Source: Eucommia ulmoides
Taxonomy: Eukaryota > Streptophyta > Magnoliopsida > Garryales > Eucommiaceae
Assembly: GCA_016647705.1 (NCBI GenBank)
Contig: CM028328.1
Coordinates: 11,960,614-12,024,613, forward strand
DNA: 64,000 nt
Reading direction: 5' to 3'
Both the position numbers and the translations under genes were made by a program. Positions 1 through 13,254 of the stretch are shown here, piece after piece (positions within the stretch are counted from its first letter, which is position 1; every line of letters starts with the position of its first letter). A model generated the notes under the pieces. It did no database searches, was not told the DNA's origin, and worked only from the letters and a program-made list of their open reading frames with translations.

Positions 1-2975
1 TAAGATATCTTTCTTCAAATCGACATTATTAGGCACACACAGTCTATTTTCAAACATCAGGGCTTCATCATTATCTCACCATACAAATAATGTCTCCAGA
101 GTTTCAAGACAAACGCAATCGCTGCTAGCTCCAAATCATGCATCGGGTAATTACGCGCACGATTCTTTAATTGTCAATAGGAATATATGATCACATGGCT
201 ATGTTGCATCAATACACAACCTAGGCCCTAGTGTGAAGTGTCATTGTATATCACAAAGCCACCACCTTTTGTCGGGGGAGAAAGTATTGGTGCTGATATT
301 AGTCTATTCTTCAACTCTTAGAAGCTCTATTCACATTTATCAGTCCACTAAAATTTAGCTTCCTTGCAGGTCAAACGGGTCAATGAGGAAGCTATAACAA
401 AAAATCCATGTACAAACCGGGGATAATAACCCGCTAATCCTTGAAAACTTTAAACTTTTTTCATACTTTTCGGCCATTTCCACTGAACAAGGGCTTAAAC
501 TTTCTTAGGGTCGACTTTTATACCAACATCCAAGATAAGATGTCCCAAAAATACAACTCTATCCAGCCAAAACTCACATTTACTGAACTTCGCATATAAT
601 TGTTTTTTTCTCAAAATCTGTAACACAATTTTGAGATGTTCTGCATGCTCTTATTTATTTTGGAGGTAAATCAATATATAATCAATGAATATGATGATAA
701 ACGAATCTAAATAAAGCTGAAAGATTTGATTCATCAGATCTATAAATGCAGTAGGGGCATTCATCAACCCAAATAGCATAACTAAAAATTCATAATGTCC
801 ATATCTCGTACGGAACGTCGTCTTCGACAAGTTACTGTCTCTGATTTCAACTAGTCATATCCTAATCAAATATCTATTTTCGAAAATACCCTAACCTTTT
901 GCAACTGATCAAACAAATAATCAATTTTAGGTAACGAATATTTATTACAAATTGTCACCTTATTTAGTTGCTGATAATCGATGCACATCCTCTAAGTGTC
1001 ATTCTTCTTTCTTACAAACAATACTGGAGCTCCCTACGAAAAAACATTAGGTCTGATAAACCCGCGGTCTAACAGATTTTGCAACTGAATTTTTAGTTCT
1101 TTTAGTTCGGTAGGTGCCATGCGATAGGGTGCAATTGATATAGGAGAAGTACGCTGAAGTAATTCAATTGTGAATTCAATTTTCCTATCCACTGGCAACC
1201 TTGGAAATTCTTCTGGAAATACATTGGGATAATCCCTAACCACTAGGATATTTGTCAGTCAAACCTCATTCTGACTGGTGTCAATCACATGCGCGAGGTA
1301 TCGCTAACATCTCTTCTTTAATAATTTCTTGGCCTCTAGAACTGAAATCAAATTAACAAGGATAATGATTCTATTTCTTGAAAACACAAACTCTGACTCG
1401 CTTTGGACTCGAAAAGTAACTTCCTTTTTAAAACAATTGACTGTGGCATTAATAGCTGGATAGCAAATCCATATCCAGTATCACATTAAAATCGCGAATA
1501 CTCAAGGGTAATAGATCCACTGGCAATTCTCTATCACAAGCGAAACAAACTATTTTTGTACACATTATCTATTAACACTGACTCGTGCCCATAGGGGTAG
1601 AGATAATAATACCATATGACAGAGAAGTAAAAAAAAATTCTATATGCATCATGAAGGTCGTCAAAACAAATAAATGAGTAGACCCTGGATCGATAAGTAT
1701 ACGTGCATCTCTATCATATAAGGACATGATACCTGTAACCATATCTGGAGTAGCCTGGGCAACCTGTTGTATAGTAGCAAATACACGCCCCCGTGTTGGA
1801 GGCTTATCGGCAGATTCTCTACCTTGCCCCTAAACACTACTAAGGCCAACACTGCCCATACTGCTCGTAGAAAGTATAGGAGTAGCAGCAAATTATGGAC
1901 AAAACAGAGATATGTGGCCCGACTCATGACAACAAAAATATATTGGGTTTGCCATAGGACATTCTCTAATGAATTGATCTGATGATCCACATTAATAGCA
2001 CACGGTTGTCACAACTCGGCTAAACGTTTAGCCGCTACCCTGCCTTTGCTGGCCAGAATTCTATCCAGGAATATTTTCTCATCACCCGAGATATGATTGT
2101 CATGGGCCTAGGCTCCTAGCCGATTGATTGGCAGTCAGGGCCCGAGAAAATTGCGGTTGAGGGCCAGATCACCGAGAAGGGCCACCTGGATATCTGCTAG
2201 ATGACTCAAATCTACTCTTTTTGTATTATTCACGGTTGTTGGTGGCTTCTCGCACTTCTTTCTCTATTAATTTTACTATGTTTACCAGTTTCGCATAACT
2301 TTTGATCTGTTAGGCAATCAACCTTGACAGTATTTGCAAATCTAGCCCTTTTTGGAATCGTCTACACCTTGTTTCCTCATTATTTACCAAATCAGGAACG
2401 AATCAGGACAGGCATAAAATTTGATTTCATATTGTAAAACTAACATCTTCCCATGTTTCGGTAATATGAATTCCTCATCCATCTTGAACTGATAGAATTC
2501 TGAGAAATATTTTTCATTAAATATTGCAACAAATTAATTCCAGGTGATCTCTTAATCTAGAATTGAAATTAGCATCTTCATTTCCTCCCACCAATGTTCG
2601 ACTTTCCCCTTTAGCTGGAAGGTGGCGAGACGAACACGACTGTCATCATTAATGCCCATCACCTCGAATGTGTGCCCTATGCTCCTCAACCAAATCTCGG
2701 CATCAGCAGGACCCCCAGTTTTCGTAAAAGTTGAAGGGTCCAACTTCTTGAATATTTTAAAAGTACAGTCTGAGAATTGGCTGTTTCAGTTTGGGCCCCC
2801 TGGGATTCCATCATCTTTTTCTGCTGCTCAGTCAGTTATGCATCAATTTGTAATATTCATTCCACATCATCCAGTCCTTTCTGCGCCCTACCATTTTTTC
2901 TTTGGGGTCCAAAATTCCTACTACTTTCATTTTCATGATTCATATTCAAGATCTGAAATAAAATTTAATAAATAA
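1..2975 (-). pseudogene. Degenerate Ty3/gypsy gag-pol (gag, zinc knuckles, protease, RT)
   Basis: Translated on the minus strand in several frames. Gag core lies around 2552-2743 (residues such as STFTKTGGPADAEIWL and KVEHWWEEM). Two CCHC-type knuckles lie around 1905-2010 (second reads CCHESGHIS), the first with an in-frame stop. The protease around 1680-1750 reads DPGSTH where families have DSGSTH. RT starts at 1243 with [11 protein letters not shown] and a readable [13 protein letters not shown] stretch, then continues leftwards in broken frames. The RT catalytic box near 675-690 reads FIDY instead of FIDD. Loss of both an active-site aspartate and the protease serine, plus many stops, makes this a dead copy. 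The family assignment is firm; exact frameshift positions are approximate. Confidence 0.85.
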
Positions 2976-3136
2976 AAATACTAACAATGTAACAAGCAAT
3001 GCATAATGCAGGGGTGCTATTTAAAAATCACGTAAAAATAACTACCGCTAACGTACCGAACCAACCTATTAACATCCTATCTTATGGTCCACTACTGACG
3101 AGACAACCTAACAAGTCTACAGAACCTATAACCTAG

Positions 3137-3148
3137 GCTCTGATATAA
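3137..3148 (-). other. Primer-binding site (initiator tRNA-Met type)
   Basis: On the minus strand TATCAGAGCC follows the LTR end by about 5 bases. The usual plant iMet site is TGGTATCAGAGC; here the first bases have drifted. It fixes the LTR/internal boundary. Confidence 0.65.
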
Positions 3149-3153
3149 AAAAC

Positions 3154-4708
3154 TGTCACACCCTACCTTGGGCCCCAATGCCCGAGACCAGATGTAACCT
3201 CGACTTGATATTACTTAACCAACCACAAATATACACTACTATCAATTGATATAGTTTTTCAAAATATTTATCAACTCAAAATTCAAAGATACATATGTCC
3301 CAAATATCTCATAACAAAACTACAAAAAAGTTTCAACCACACACTCCCAACAGCTATCTTGATAGCCTCCAAAATAAAATTCATTATATCCTCTAACTCT
3401 ACCTAACGCTAGTAGTAAATCCGTCTCTAATTGAGGTACCTGAGATAGAATATTTTAACAGTGTACTATCTTCATAATATAAAAACAATTTATGAGTCAA
3501 GTACATTTGTCAAAATTCACTTTCCCAAAACAGAATATAATCACAATGATATTTTTCAAAATAGAATATAACCGCATTGAATAATAATGAAATTCACAGA
3601 TATCATCAAGATATAACAATTGAATATAAATCAATCAATCAAATCACTTCTATATAATAAAATACCAGAAATATATTTTCCTACTAGTCATAGGATCGTT
3701 TTACCTTACAATCGGAAGTTATAACGGTACTATAACCTTTACAACTGTGTAATTTAAGATTGTCTTCAGTGTTAGGGTCATTTAATATCTCCAATGGTAG
3801 GAGCTAACACATGGTATAAATTACCATATCATGACTATAATAATTATCGTCAACAACAACAACAACAACAACCACCACAACAATGATCACCTACAGGACT
3901 TTCCCTCCTGTCAGGTCACAACATAACGTCTTACAGGACAATGCCCTCATGTTAGGACCAACAACGCGCAAGACATGCTCTCCTGTCGGGACCACACTTT
4001 GGCATAGTAGTATAATAATAAAAATTAGTTCCCACATTTAACATTTTACTTTATCCATCTAACGTTATAAAATAGTCAATTTTAATAAATGTTTTATTTT
4101 TCACAATTTATTATGAAAATATAATTTGGTAATTTATATAGAAGATAGTACACTCACCTCCATAATTACGTTGTTTTTCACACTAATGTTGCAACCCTTA
4201 CGGGGTCGGCCTCACCTATGAACTTAACAACGACAGAGCCTAAACTAAGAATTTAACTAAATAAATCTAATATGCTATGCGTGAAATAGGTGATACTAAA
4301 ACACAATTTTTTCATTCCCAAATTTTCTTGATTACATAAAATTTACTAAAATTGAACATTTTATTTTCTCAATCCAATATAAATTTTACAATTAAAATAT
4401 TGTAGTTACATTATGAAATTTATCAATTGATAACTTAACTATAGAGAAAAAATATTAAGTAACTATTAATGATATTACTAGGCAATGCAATACTGAAAAT
4501 ATCATTTTAATTAAATTTACGAGATTTTTTTTAATTTGAAATTTCACAATTTAAATATTTTTATTAAAATTATAAATTCAATATATATATACTTAGCTAT
4601 TGTGTTAAAATTGTCAAAATAAATAAATAAAACAATGAAAAAAAAAGAGTTAAAAGATTGAGTTACCTTTTGTGTGGAACTTGGGTGAGTGTAGAGAGAG
4701 GAAGTAAA

Positions 4709-4767
<59 letters not shown>

Positions 4768-5185
4768 AAAAGAAGAGCTACATTTATCTGTGTTGAACAA
4801 TTTCCACCGCCAATTCTCTCTCATATTTTTTTTTTTGCTAAGTATTGCCATGTGTCAAATTTCCTTGATTCTTTATCCAGGGTTTTGACCACCAAAGCAA
4901 CAAATTTTACATACACCATCCCCACTTGAATCTTTAAATATCCTTTAAGCCCAAAAGTTATAATTAACATTTTAAAATAACAATTGATTCCCCTATATTT
5001 TTAAAAGTCAAATTAAATTAACATATTAATCCTCTTGAATTTTAAAATTAAATTTTTTAAATATCATAATAACCACTTAAAATATTTTAAGGTAACATTT
5101 AAATAATACAACGAACTCCATTATTTTTTAAAATATTCTAAAATGCAACTAAAAATATATGAATGTGCAAAAATTAGGTCTTACA
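3154..5185 (-). repeat. 5' LTR of the Del/Tekay-like element (about 2.0 kb)
   Basis: Bounded by TGTCACACCC at 3154 and GGTCTTACA ending at 5185, which is TG...CA on both strands. It holds a (CAA)n run near 3850-3877, a (GA)n microsatellite and long AT-rich stretches. A block near 4170-4250 (ending gacagagccta) resembles a block near 60740-60815 in the solo LTR at 59646-62651, so the two belong to related families. Confidence 0.7.
4712..4763. repeat. (GA)n microsatellite
   Basis: About 26 uninterrupted GA units inside the LTR. Open frames across it are by-products of the repeat. Confidence 0.98.
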
Positions 5186-5720
5186 CATAATTCAAAAATT
5201 CAAGCCCAAACAAAGCCTAAAAAACCTAATTGTTCAGGTTTGTAACTGCAGAGAGTTACAAATCTAGAGATTGTTCAAGTGTGTAACTGCAGAAAGTTAC
5301 TGCAACTTCTTTATTACCTCTTAATTCAGGAGTTTTAGACTTCTTCATTGCCCTCAATTACTAGTTTTGTTTTCTATAAAGGGCAGAGATTCTCACCGTA
5401 TAGGTATCCAACAATTAAGCTTACATTGCATTTCTTTAGATGATTTTTTGAAAGATTTTGTTGTTGTTCTTGAGAGAGTTCAACACATTTCTAGTTCGTT
5501 GAGCTTTTGGTTTCCAGAGCTAATACCAGTAACTGTTTGATCGCTGTATCCCGAGAGATAGACACTCATTTAAAATCGTAAGCACCATAGAGGGGGCGAA
5601 ATCTACTTTAAGGAAAAATCATCAAACAATTGTTTCAATCATTTTTATTTATTTTTGGTATTTTTGTTTATGTTTCTGTTTGGTAATATAGTATGTAGCT
5701 TATTCTTTTTCATTTAGTAT
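5186..5720 (+). repeat. Possible copia-type LTR fragment
   Basis: No open frame. A doubled block (ttgtaactgcagagagttac-like, at about 5239 and 5283), a TATA-like tataaaggg at about 5376 and a following C/T-rich leader resemble a retroelement U3/R region. It may be the target into which the gypsy element inserted. No clear LTR ends are visible, so this is a guess. Confidence 0.3.
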
Positions 5721-6589
5721 TTTTTAATCAAACTGTAATATTAATCTTTATTCTATCTTTATGTATTATCATTTGTTAATCTGGAATGTGTTTTTATAAC
5801 AAAGAACTTTGATTTGTTTCATTTTATTTTTTTTATAATTCTAATTAATAATTAATTTTTTTTAATAATATATGAACCAACTTTTCCAACATGATCCTAA
5901 TTAGATTGACATGAATTTAACAAGTATTTGTCTGAAAGCTTCTAACCATTTGCTTTGCATGATCGATCCAGATTCATCATCATTACGTTACGTATTTTAG
6001 TTCATTATTACGTCGCTAAATGTGTCACAACTCTTAATAAACAGTTTAGACCGAAAAATCGTCAACTCATTGTTATCATCAAAATTGATGTTTACAGGAT
6101 TAAACCCCTTAGGGTTAACAACTTTTAATTTTAATTTTTCCATATACATAAAATTCTAGTAAAAATTGTCCCTTGTTCGACAAAAGATAAAAAAATAAAA
6201 TAAAATAGAGAAACAAATAAATTCGAAATGGCAAGTTTAAAATAATAAGAAATGTTATTATTAGATAATTGTAATTGATAAGTTATTGTTAACAATATAA
6301 TGAAAGATTAAAATAGTCATTTTATTTCAAAATCAACATGAGGATGTTCATGATACTTTTATAGGCTATCCAAATAACATGGAGTATATGTTTTAAATAT
6401 ATCCACGTTCTCTGTTGTACTATAAATTTCTTACTACACCTTATTTTTTTATATTTACTGAAATAAGTATTTTTTTTTTCTTTTCTTAGTAAAAGTGATT
6501 AAATACATATGTCTTACTCGATCTATCAATTTTAATTTTTTTGTTAAAAATTTGAAATAAAAATTATAAAATTAACCACTCTCGGCCAA

Positions 6590-7070
6590 AATCCAAATGT
6601 GCAATTATTTAAACGCGCGCGTCATTCGACGAGACAAAGGTACACTCGAGAGAGCAAAACACTAGAACACTCCCAAAAAAACTTCAAATCCTCGCGCCGA
6701 TTTTATAGTACTCTTCGGGAGCCGTGGCGAAATTCGATGGGGCCCAGCGACAGCTAGCAACCTCTCTGACTCCAATCACGCTTCTTGCGGTTTCGGGTAA
6801 ACGATGGACGCGCCAACGATTCGGGTGACGACACGTTGGGCCATGACTTGGGGCCCAACCGGTTTGTGTGGTCCCCCACCCCCCATTCTGTTGTAACCAA
6901 TCAATTGTACGGCGGATACAGACGAACAGAGCCCCACTACAGCTACGCTGAAAGACGAAAGTCGTAGCTGTGTGTCTATATCTGCGGTAGGCTCTGCATT
7001 CTTTGACGAAAATGACCCTATCCTTGTTAGGACATTGAATGCGAAAGTCTCGTTGGGTTATTAGTTAGGT
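6590..7070. other. GC-rich low-copy-looking island without ORF
   Basis: Base composition changes sharply from AT-rich flanks to CpG-containing, GC-rich sequence (for example aaacgcgcgcgtcattcgacg near 6611, and ccaacgattcgggtgacgac near 6813). No ORF above 60 codons looks real. A hairpin with a 9 bp perfect stem, acagctacg / cgtagctgt, lies around 6939-6971 with a loop of about 15 bases. It could be a promoter with 5' leader, a gene remnant or a non-coding RNA locus; nothing decides between them. Confidence 0.35.
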
Positions 7071-7460
7071 TGGTAATTTGAGCATATCTGTCCCATGCAA
7101 ATGTCAAGAGGTTGGCTCCATCGAGAATCTACAGAGTGAAAAGATCTACAATTTAATTTATTTTTTTTATATATATTACACGGCTGTGAGGTTAATCTTA
7201 TTCCGAATGCGAATGCGTGAATGTCCCTCCCAATAAGTATTTTTACACACGTTTAAACTCTTGACCCTTTAACTGTTTTAACTCAAGAAAATTTTACCAT
7301 TAAGAGGTCCCTCAACCTTTTTTTTTTCTTCGTAATTTTTTTTTTTTAATTTTCTTAAAGTGTCATTTTGAGTTTTTAACATTTTTCTGAATCGTGACAT
7401 TTTTTTGAATCGTGTAAGGGATTGTTAAGAAAAAAAAAAAAAAACCTAATAGAACAAAGA

Positions 7461-8672
7461 ATAAATTTTAGGGGTTTTAATTTTTCTACCCCTAAAGTTT
7501 GACCAAAATCTCACTTTGGTCCCATGGTTTTAATTTGTACCTATAATACCTTATGCTACATTTGGTATGTTGGATTGGAATCGAAGGACAATAGGATTGG
7601 AACTACTATAGTATTAGAATAAAATGATTATTACCATTGCCATGTTTGGTAACCAAAAAGATTAGATGTGGTATTAAAATGATAATTTCTATTCCAATAT
7701 TTTGTTACTGTTAAGAATAAATCAAGATTGTAATACATATATAACAATAAAGTCTCTGTTTGGAAAATATATAGATTTTTTTTTTTTTTTTTTTGAAATA
7801 GAGAATTTTGAAATATAAACCAAATGAAATTCTAGATAGTAAATATGGATACTATCCCAATGTACAATCATACAAAATAAGCGACATAAAAAAAAGAAAA
7901 AAGGGTTGGCAGTGGTGGAAATTGATAGTGGTTGAAACTTTGTCATCAATTGTGGGAGTTAACAACAATGGCTCAAGGTCCATTCATGGAGACATGAAAG
8001 TGGAGGGGTCTCTCGTTTTTTGTTGTATTTTTTGACCGATAAAGGAATAAAATATTATCTTATACAATTAGAATTAATTAATATAAGTTTATCATGGGAT
8101 TGGTTAACTCCATATTTACGTGGGATTAAAAACAAATGCCAATAAGAATAAAATTTAATCTCATGTATCAAACATAAGAATAGAATGATCATTCTTATGA
8201 CCATTCGAATCGCTTGTCGAATCTCATGTACCAACACATTCTGTAAAGTTTCTTAATTATTTTACTATGATCCAAGTCATTATCTCAATTTACAATAAAA
8301 AATAGTTACCTTTCATGCACTTTAATGCTTTTAATAGGCTTATGACATTTTAGCCTTCTAATTCCCTCTAATTATTCTTTCTGCCCAAATATTCATAAAT
8401 ATACAAAGACACACACATATATATATTATACATGTTTTTGAAGGAGAAAAGGGTGAGCTTACATATACCCATAAAGTTCTATTAAAAATAGTTAAAGTGC
8501 ATGACAGTTGACTGTTTATCATCCAAAATTGTAATTGAGTTAATGATTTGGATTGACTTGGGATGAGTACAAAATTTTAGGTTATTATGTGTTCAAATTG
8601 CAACTATAGGGACCAAAGTAAAATAGTGGTCAAACTTTGAGGGTATAAAGTGTCAAAACACCTAAATTTTAT
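7461..8672. mobile_element. MITE-like element with about 95 bp terminal inverted repeats
   Basis: The left end (aaattttaggggtttt, then AAAGTTTGACC and ACTTTGGTCCC) is mirrored at 8588-8672 by gggaccaaagtaaaa, ggtcaaactttga and cctaaatttt. No transposase is present, so it is non-autonomous. Superfamily is uncertain because no clean target duplication was seen. A second inverted repeat lies inside it. Confidence 0.55.
7556..8240. mobile_element. Nested MITE-like inverted repeat
   Basis: The left end catttggtatgttggattgg is loosely mirrored by the complement of the 8165-8240 region (gtgttggtacatgag, and further in gtttgatacatgag). Ends of this 'tttggta' type are common in plant hAT/Harbinger MITEs. 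Mismatches are many and the boundaries are approximate. Open frames inside are AT-rich chance frames. Confidence 0.35.
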
Positions 8673-8689
8673 TGCACGTGTACTCTTAG

Positions 8690-9620
8690 TTTCATCGTAT
8701 TTATATTTTGGATGTCATCTCCCTAAACATACATACTATGTTTGAGTATAGTTGTACTTTGCCAAATAAATTGACCTCAATCAAATGAAATTGATAACCA
8801 CATTTAAACTTCAAGAATTCGATGTGCAATTAATTTTTTTTCTACTAAATTTAAAAAAATAATGATAATTTCAGATTAGAGAGATTGATTTTAAAATATT
8901 TATTTGAGATTTTGAGACTTTGAAAATACGGTTAAAATGGATACACAAAGTTATTTGAACATTTTATAATGTAGCACACCTAATGCAAATTATCAAAGAT
9001 ATAAGAATAGTCAATGTCAAAATTGACAACCATATTTCATTTTGATTTCACATCAATTTGAAGTGTAACAACAAGTACTGTAGTTGTGTTCAATTTAAGC
9101 CTAAGATTCTTGTCAATGAGGTCAAGCCTTATATTTCTTAGGGTCTTCTTTTTTAGAGTTACTAAAATTTAAAAAAAATAAAATTGTAAGGACTATTCAA
9201 ATTCAATTGATAGCAAAAATACAAAAAAAAAAAAAAAAAAAAGGTATTATTCTAAAATTATCCCTCTTTAAATGTATATTCTCAATAATAAATTCCAATA
9301 AAACGATGATGGCAAAAAACGAAGATGGTGACAACGAAAAAAGAGAAACAAGCGAAGCGCAACGAGGTCAATCAGATGAGGTAGTAGCGTTGGCAATGAC
9401 GACAACAACAAACGAGCTAAGTAGACGACAATAGGCAGACGCTGCGGTGACGGAGATAACTAGTTGTGCGTTATGTGTGTGTGTGTGTGTGTGTGAGAGA
9501 GCGAGAGAGAGAGAGAGAGAGAGAGATAATTTGGGTATTGAGGGTGTTTGGTATTAGAAGAAATTGTGTTTTTAATTTTTTAAAGAGGAGTTTCTAATAT
9601 TCTTTTTTTCAAAATAGTAC
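8690..9620. other. AT-rich intergenic DNA with TG/GA microsatellite
   Basis: No gene seen. A (TG)n run followed by (GA)n lies at about 9472-9527, and poly-A tracts at about 9172 and 9224. The 75-codon frame at 9207-9434 begins in poly-A and has low-complexity K/T/E-rich sequence, so it is not called. Confidence 0.6.
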
Positions 9621-9621
9621 T
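9617..9621. repeat. Target-site duplication, left copy (gtact)
   Basis: It matches atact at 11943-11947 with one G/A transition, and frames the solo LTR. Confidence 0.55.
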
Positions 9622-11942
9622 TGTTGGCCCAGTGGACTACCTAAGAGGGGGGAGTGAATTTGGTAGTAATAAAAAATTATCAAATAATAATTCTTCAAAA
9701 ATCAAATAATTAATTTTATCATAAATTAATTATTATCTTTATAACAGTAGAAATATAATATCAATTAGGTGCATACTAAACAACACAAATATATATAAAT
9801 TAAAGAATGCAGCATACCAAAAATTCATACTGGTTCACCAAATTATTCTTGACTAATTCAGTTCTCCGAACTCCGCGGAGAGTCATACCCACTAATCACT
9901 ATGATTCCTATAACTATATAGGAACCAAATTCTCACAAAATGATTATTTTCGCAGGCTTAGAATCAATCTGTACAATTCCTTTTCACGGGCTCAGGAATA
10001 ACCCTATTTTTTTTCAGAGGCCAAAGATTAACCTAATTCTTTTATATTTAGACTAAGAATTAAACTTTACACAAAAACAATCCATGTATCCTTTTACTTG
10101 GTAAGAATTGAACCGTTACAATTTCACTCACAAATTAATTATATTAAGGAAGAACTAACACCTAATCTTTTCATACTCTAGGCAAATATTAAAATTTCAA
10201 TCTCTTTACCGAAAGAGATTGAAATCAGCTACCCCTTTATTAGACATTCTCAATAGTATTTAATCCGATACTCAACTCATCAATTACAAAATTGATAAGT
10301 GATTTTCCCACTCGGAACTTCTACAACTTCAGATAAATTTGAACTCAATTAATGTCCCAATACTAGTAATAGAAATACAATGAGAGTTTTAAAATCTGAT
10401 TTTAAACAAAAATGGGTAACAAACAATTTAGCATGTAATCAAATTTTCTCAAGAAATTGTTTCAAAAAAATAATTTTCAATTTAACATTTAAGAAAACGA
10501 TTTTCAAAGATCAAATTTCCAAGTAATAGATAATAATATCAAATAACAATTAATAGCAAATAACTCGAAACAATTTCACCAGGAATCCACCGAATAAATA
10601 ATGATAAGAAATGAAATTTCAAGTTGACAATCAACAATAATCCTCTCCAAAATTTCTCAAGAAAATTCTCACAATACTCTCAGTATAATCACTCTTAGAA
10701 AACACTAGAACTTAATAGTTTTTCAGAATTGAATTATTGGGATTATTGAAACCTAAAAAACGCAAGTCTATTTATATAGGATTAGAACAAGCTCTCTAAC
10801 GGCTAATTCCCATATTTCATGACAAATAATTACTCCAATAGACCTCTTATATCATAAAGGCTCAATCCTAGTATAATTAACTTAATTATAATTTTTAAAA
10901 TGTCCAATTTAGTCTCACAAACTTTTTCTTAATCTCAATTAGATAGGAAAAAAAGAATTTCATGGACCAAATTGAGAAATATCCAAAATATTTGAACCAT
11001 ATCTATAGGGATAACAAAATATCAATCATACATCTTAAATTCCATCAGATCCCTCAGATATCTTCCATATCTTAACCATAAAACGACTACTTTTTGGATC
11101 AAAACAGTGAAATTCTCAAATTCTGAAACTGTGCATCGGTTGACCAACCAACACTCATTGGTCGACCGCCCGATTCAGGATGTAGTCCAAGCCAAAATCT
11201 CTTCGCCATAGGTCAACTGCTCCTTAAGTTTCTGTCGACCAGAAGATTCAAAGACTTTTATAGGTCAACCGTTCTGTCGACCTAATGATTCAGAGAGTTC
11301 ATTTTTTGCCATAAGTCAACCTCCCTGTCGACCAAACAATTCAGAGAGTTCAACTAATTTCCATAGGTCGATCGATCAAACGCCATAAGTTGACTTGTTG
11401 ATTTAGAGACCGCTCAATCCTTTCACCTTCTTATCGGTTGACCGGACCTCTTATGTAGGTCGACCGATCGAGCTGTGCTTCTTATTTAATTCATTTTTAA
11501 TTTCAATTTCTTCGACGTTTTTACTCCTTTAACCGATTTATTTTATCGATTAACTCCACTAACACTTAAATTTAATTTTAATTTAATCTTTCTTAAATCA
11601 ATATTTTTTCTTCAATGACACATAAGAACAAATATGTTAGCTAATTAGGATCTTATTGAAAACACAACTAATTGTAAAAATATTTTGTGTCGTGTGTGAT
11701 CCTAATCGAGATACATTAAAAGTAAAAATTTAACCTGAGTCGTTTTTCCTAAGTTCTTCAAAATCTTTAGTCTCTTAACATCCATTATTTTTGTCAGTCT
11801 CTTTAACATCCATTTAGCACTCATCTCAACTTTTTCATAATAATATCTTCACTAGAACTAATAAACTGAAACACTCAATAAAACCATTAGTTCCATAAAA
11901 AACATCAACATTTAATTGTTTATTAAAATCTTAGGATCAACA
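9622..11942 (-). mobile_element. Solo LTR of a W-box-rich copia family
   Basis: On the minus strand it runs from TGTTGATCCTAAGATTTT to GGGCCAACA. It is clearly the same family as LTRs at 45156-52979, 49803-51922 and 53117-55215 (shared 5' end, shared 3' end with acctaagagggggg / cacccccctcttgggtag). No internal retroelement sequence adjoins it, and a 5 bp duplication with one transition flanks it, so unequal recombination between two LTRs is the simplest origin. Length is about 2.3 kb. Confidence 0.8.
11130..11480. promoter_or_regulatory. U3 array of W-box motifs (TTGACC/T) and GTCGAC palindromes
   Basis: At least six W-box cores are readable on either strand (cggttgaccaac, ataggtcaact, ataggtcaacc, ataagtcaacc, aagttgact, cggttgaccgg), mixed with GTCGACC units spaced roughly every 50-60 bases. 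W-boxes are the known binding sites of WRKY factors; that this array acts as a stress-responsive enhancer is inference. Confidence 0.5.
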
Positions 11943-11947
11943 ATACT

Positions 11948-13254
11948 TATGAATAATGTTTTATTTAATTGATTATTAAACAGTTGTTTGATTTTAAAAG
12001 TGGACTTATTTAGGAAAACTCCGTTTCTTAATTAGTAGATCATGAAATATATATTCAATCTTGAGAAAAATCCTTCAAGTTCTTGTCTAATTTTTTTGGG
12101 ATTTTTTTTTTGTCAAACTTAGATAGTGACGATTATTTAAGAAATTTTTGACCAAACGGAATCACACGAAATGAAATCACAAGTAAAGGGCATTTCAAAT
12201 CCCGATCTAAGTCCTGACCGAAAATAGAGGGACGACTTATAATCCTGAAGTCCTCAGCTTGGGCCCTAAACTACTGCTCGGGATTTGCCTTCACTACCAC
12301 TTCACGGGCACTAACCCCTCAATCCCATTATATCTAGAAGGATAGAGGGTGATTACACCAAATTCTAGGATGGGAGTATTGCTAGGCAATTAAGTTTAAT
12401 CTCGATTACTGGCCGAAACTCTGTAAAAATTCTTCCACAACTTAAATTGAATTCTTATATAGGAGTTGCACAGCTGACAGACTCATCGATATGTGCATTG
12501 TTTTCAAGACCGCTTGGATCAAATGTGTGTCATATATTTGATGATCTAGTTTCAGATATCATCAAATAGGAAAGTGAATCATACTAAAGCATGGCGATAA
12601 AAAAAATTATGGTAAGAAAGTTGTACCAAAATTTTGATACAATATCTATTTAGTCATTGACACATGTAATGTGAAATTGGTTACAACCGTCAAAAAGAAA
12701 TTCTTAATCAAGGTAAATGAAAAATGTACGTTAAAAAAATTCTGCTACAATCTTCCTCCAAATATCCTCTTTTAACTCAGCAGCTATGTATCCTCACATC
12801 ACATATTGAGAAATAGTTGTAGAACGATTTTTATTGAATAAAAAATAAAAATATACTAGTCAATCACTAAAAAAACATTTTGGTTTTCAACACCAACTAA
12901 AACAAAAACCACGCCAACAACAAGAAAAAAGGAACACTTTCAATATATTAAAGTAACCATATTCTTTAATAACTAATTTTCCAAATTGTGCTCAAATTTT
13001 ATTTACAAAAAACAACAAGAGGAGTCAATCTACCCGATTATCCTACACGTTCTTAAAAAACAAGTTAATTATACCATTTAATTTAAATTTCAAATTCAAA
13101 AAAAATGAAATGACAACAATGCTCCCTACAAAACTAAAATCATATATTTTACAACATATTTTTTCATGCTATAAAAGTAAAAATGATTACCAAATTAAAA
13201 TTAAACCACCTTTAAGTTATTAAAATATTAATAACTTTTTTCTATATATTGTTT
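11948..13254. other. AT-rich intergenic DNA, no gene seen
   Basis: No sustained coding frame on either strand. A less AT-rich patch at about 12190-12390 has no recognisable protein or RNA. Confidence 0.6.

Larger units (their letters stand above)
1..5185 (-). mobile_element. Ty3/gypsy retrotransposon, Del/Tekay-like, 5' part (gag-pol plus 5' LTR)
   Basis: Read on the minus strand the order is LTR (high coordinates), primer-binding site, gag, protease and reverse transcriptase, with RNase H, integrase and the 3' LTR lying beyond the left edge. The LTR starts TGTAAGACC and ends GTGTGACA, ends typical of the Del/Tekay chromovirus group. Stops and frameshifts break every domain, so the element cannot move by itself. 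The far end is outside the window, so no target-site duplication can be checked. Clade assignment is inference from the LTR ends and the gag/RT wording. Confidence 0.8.
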
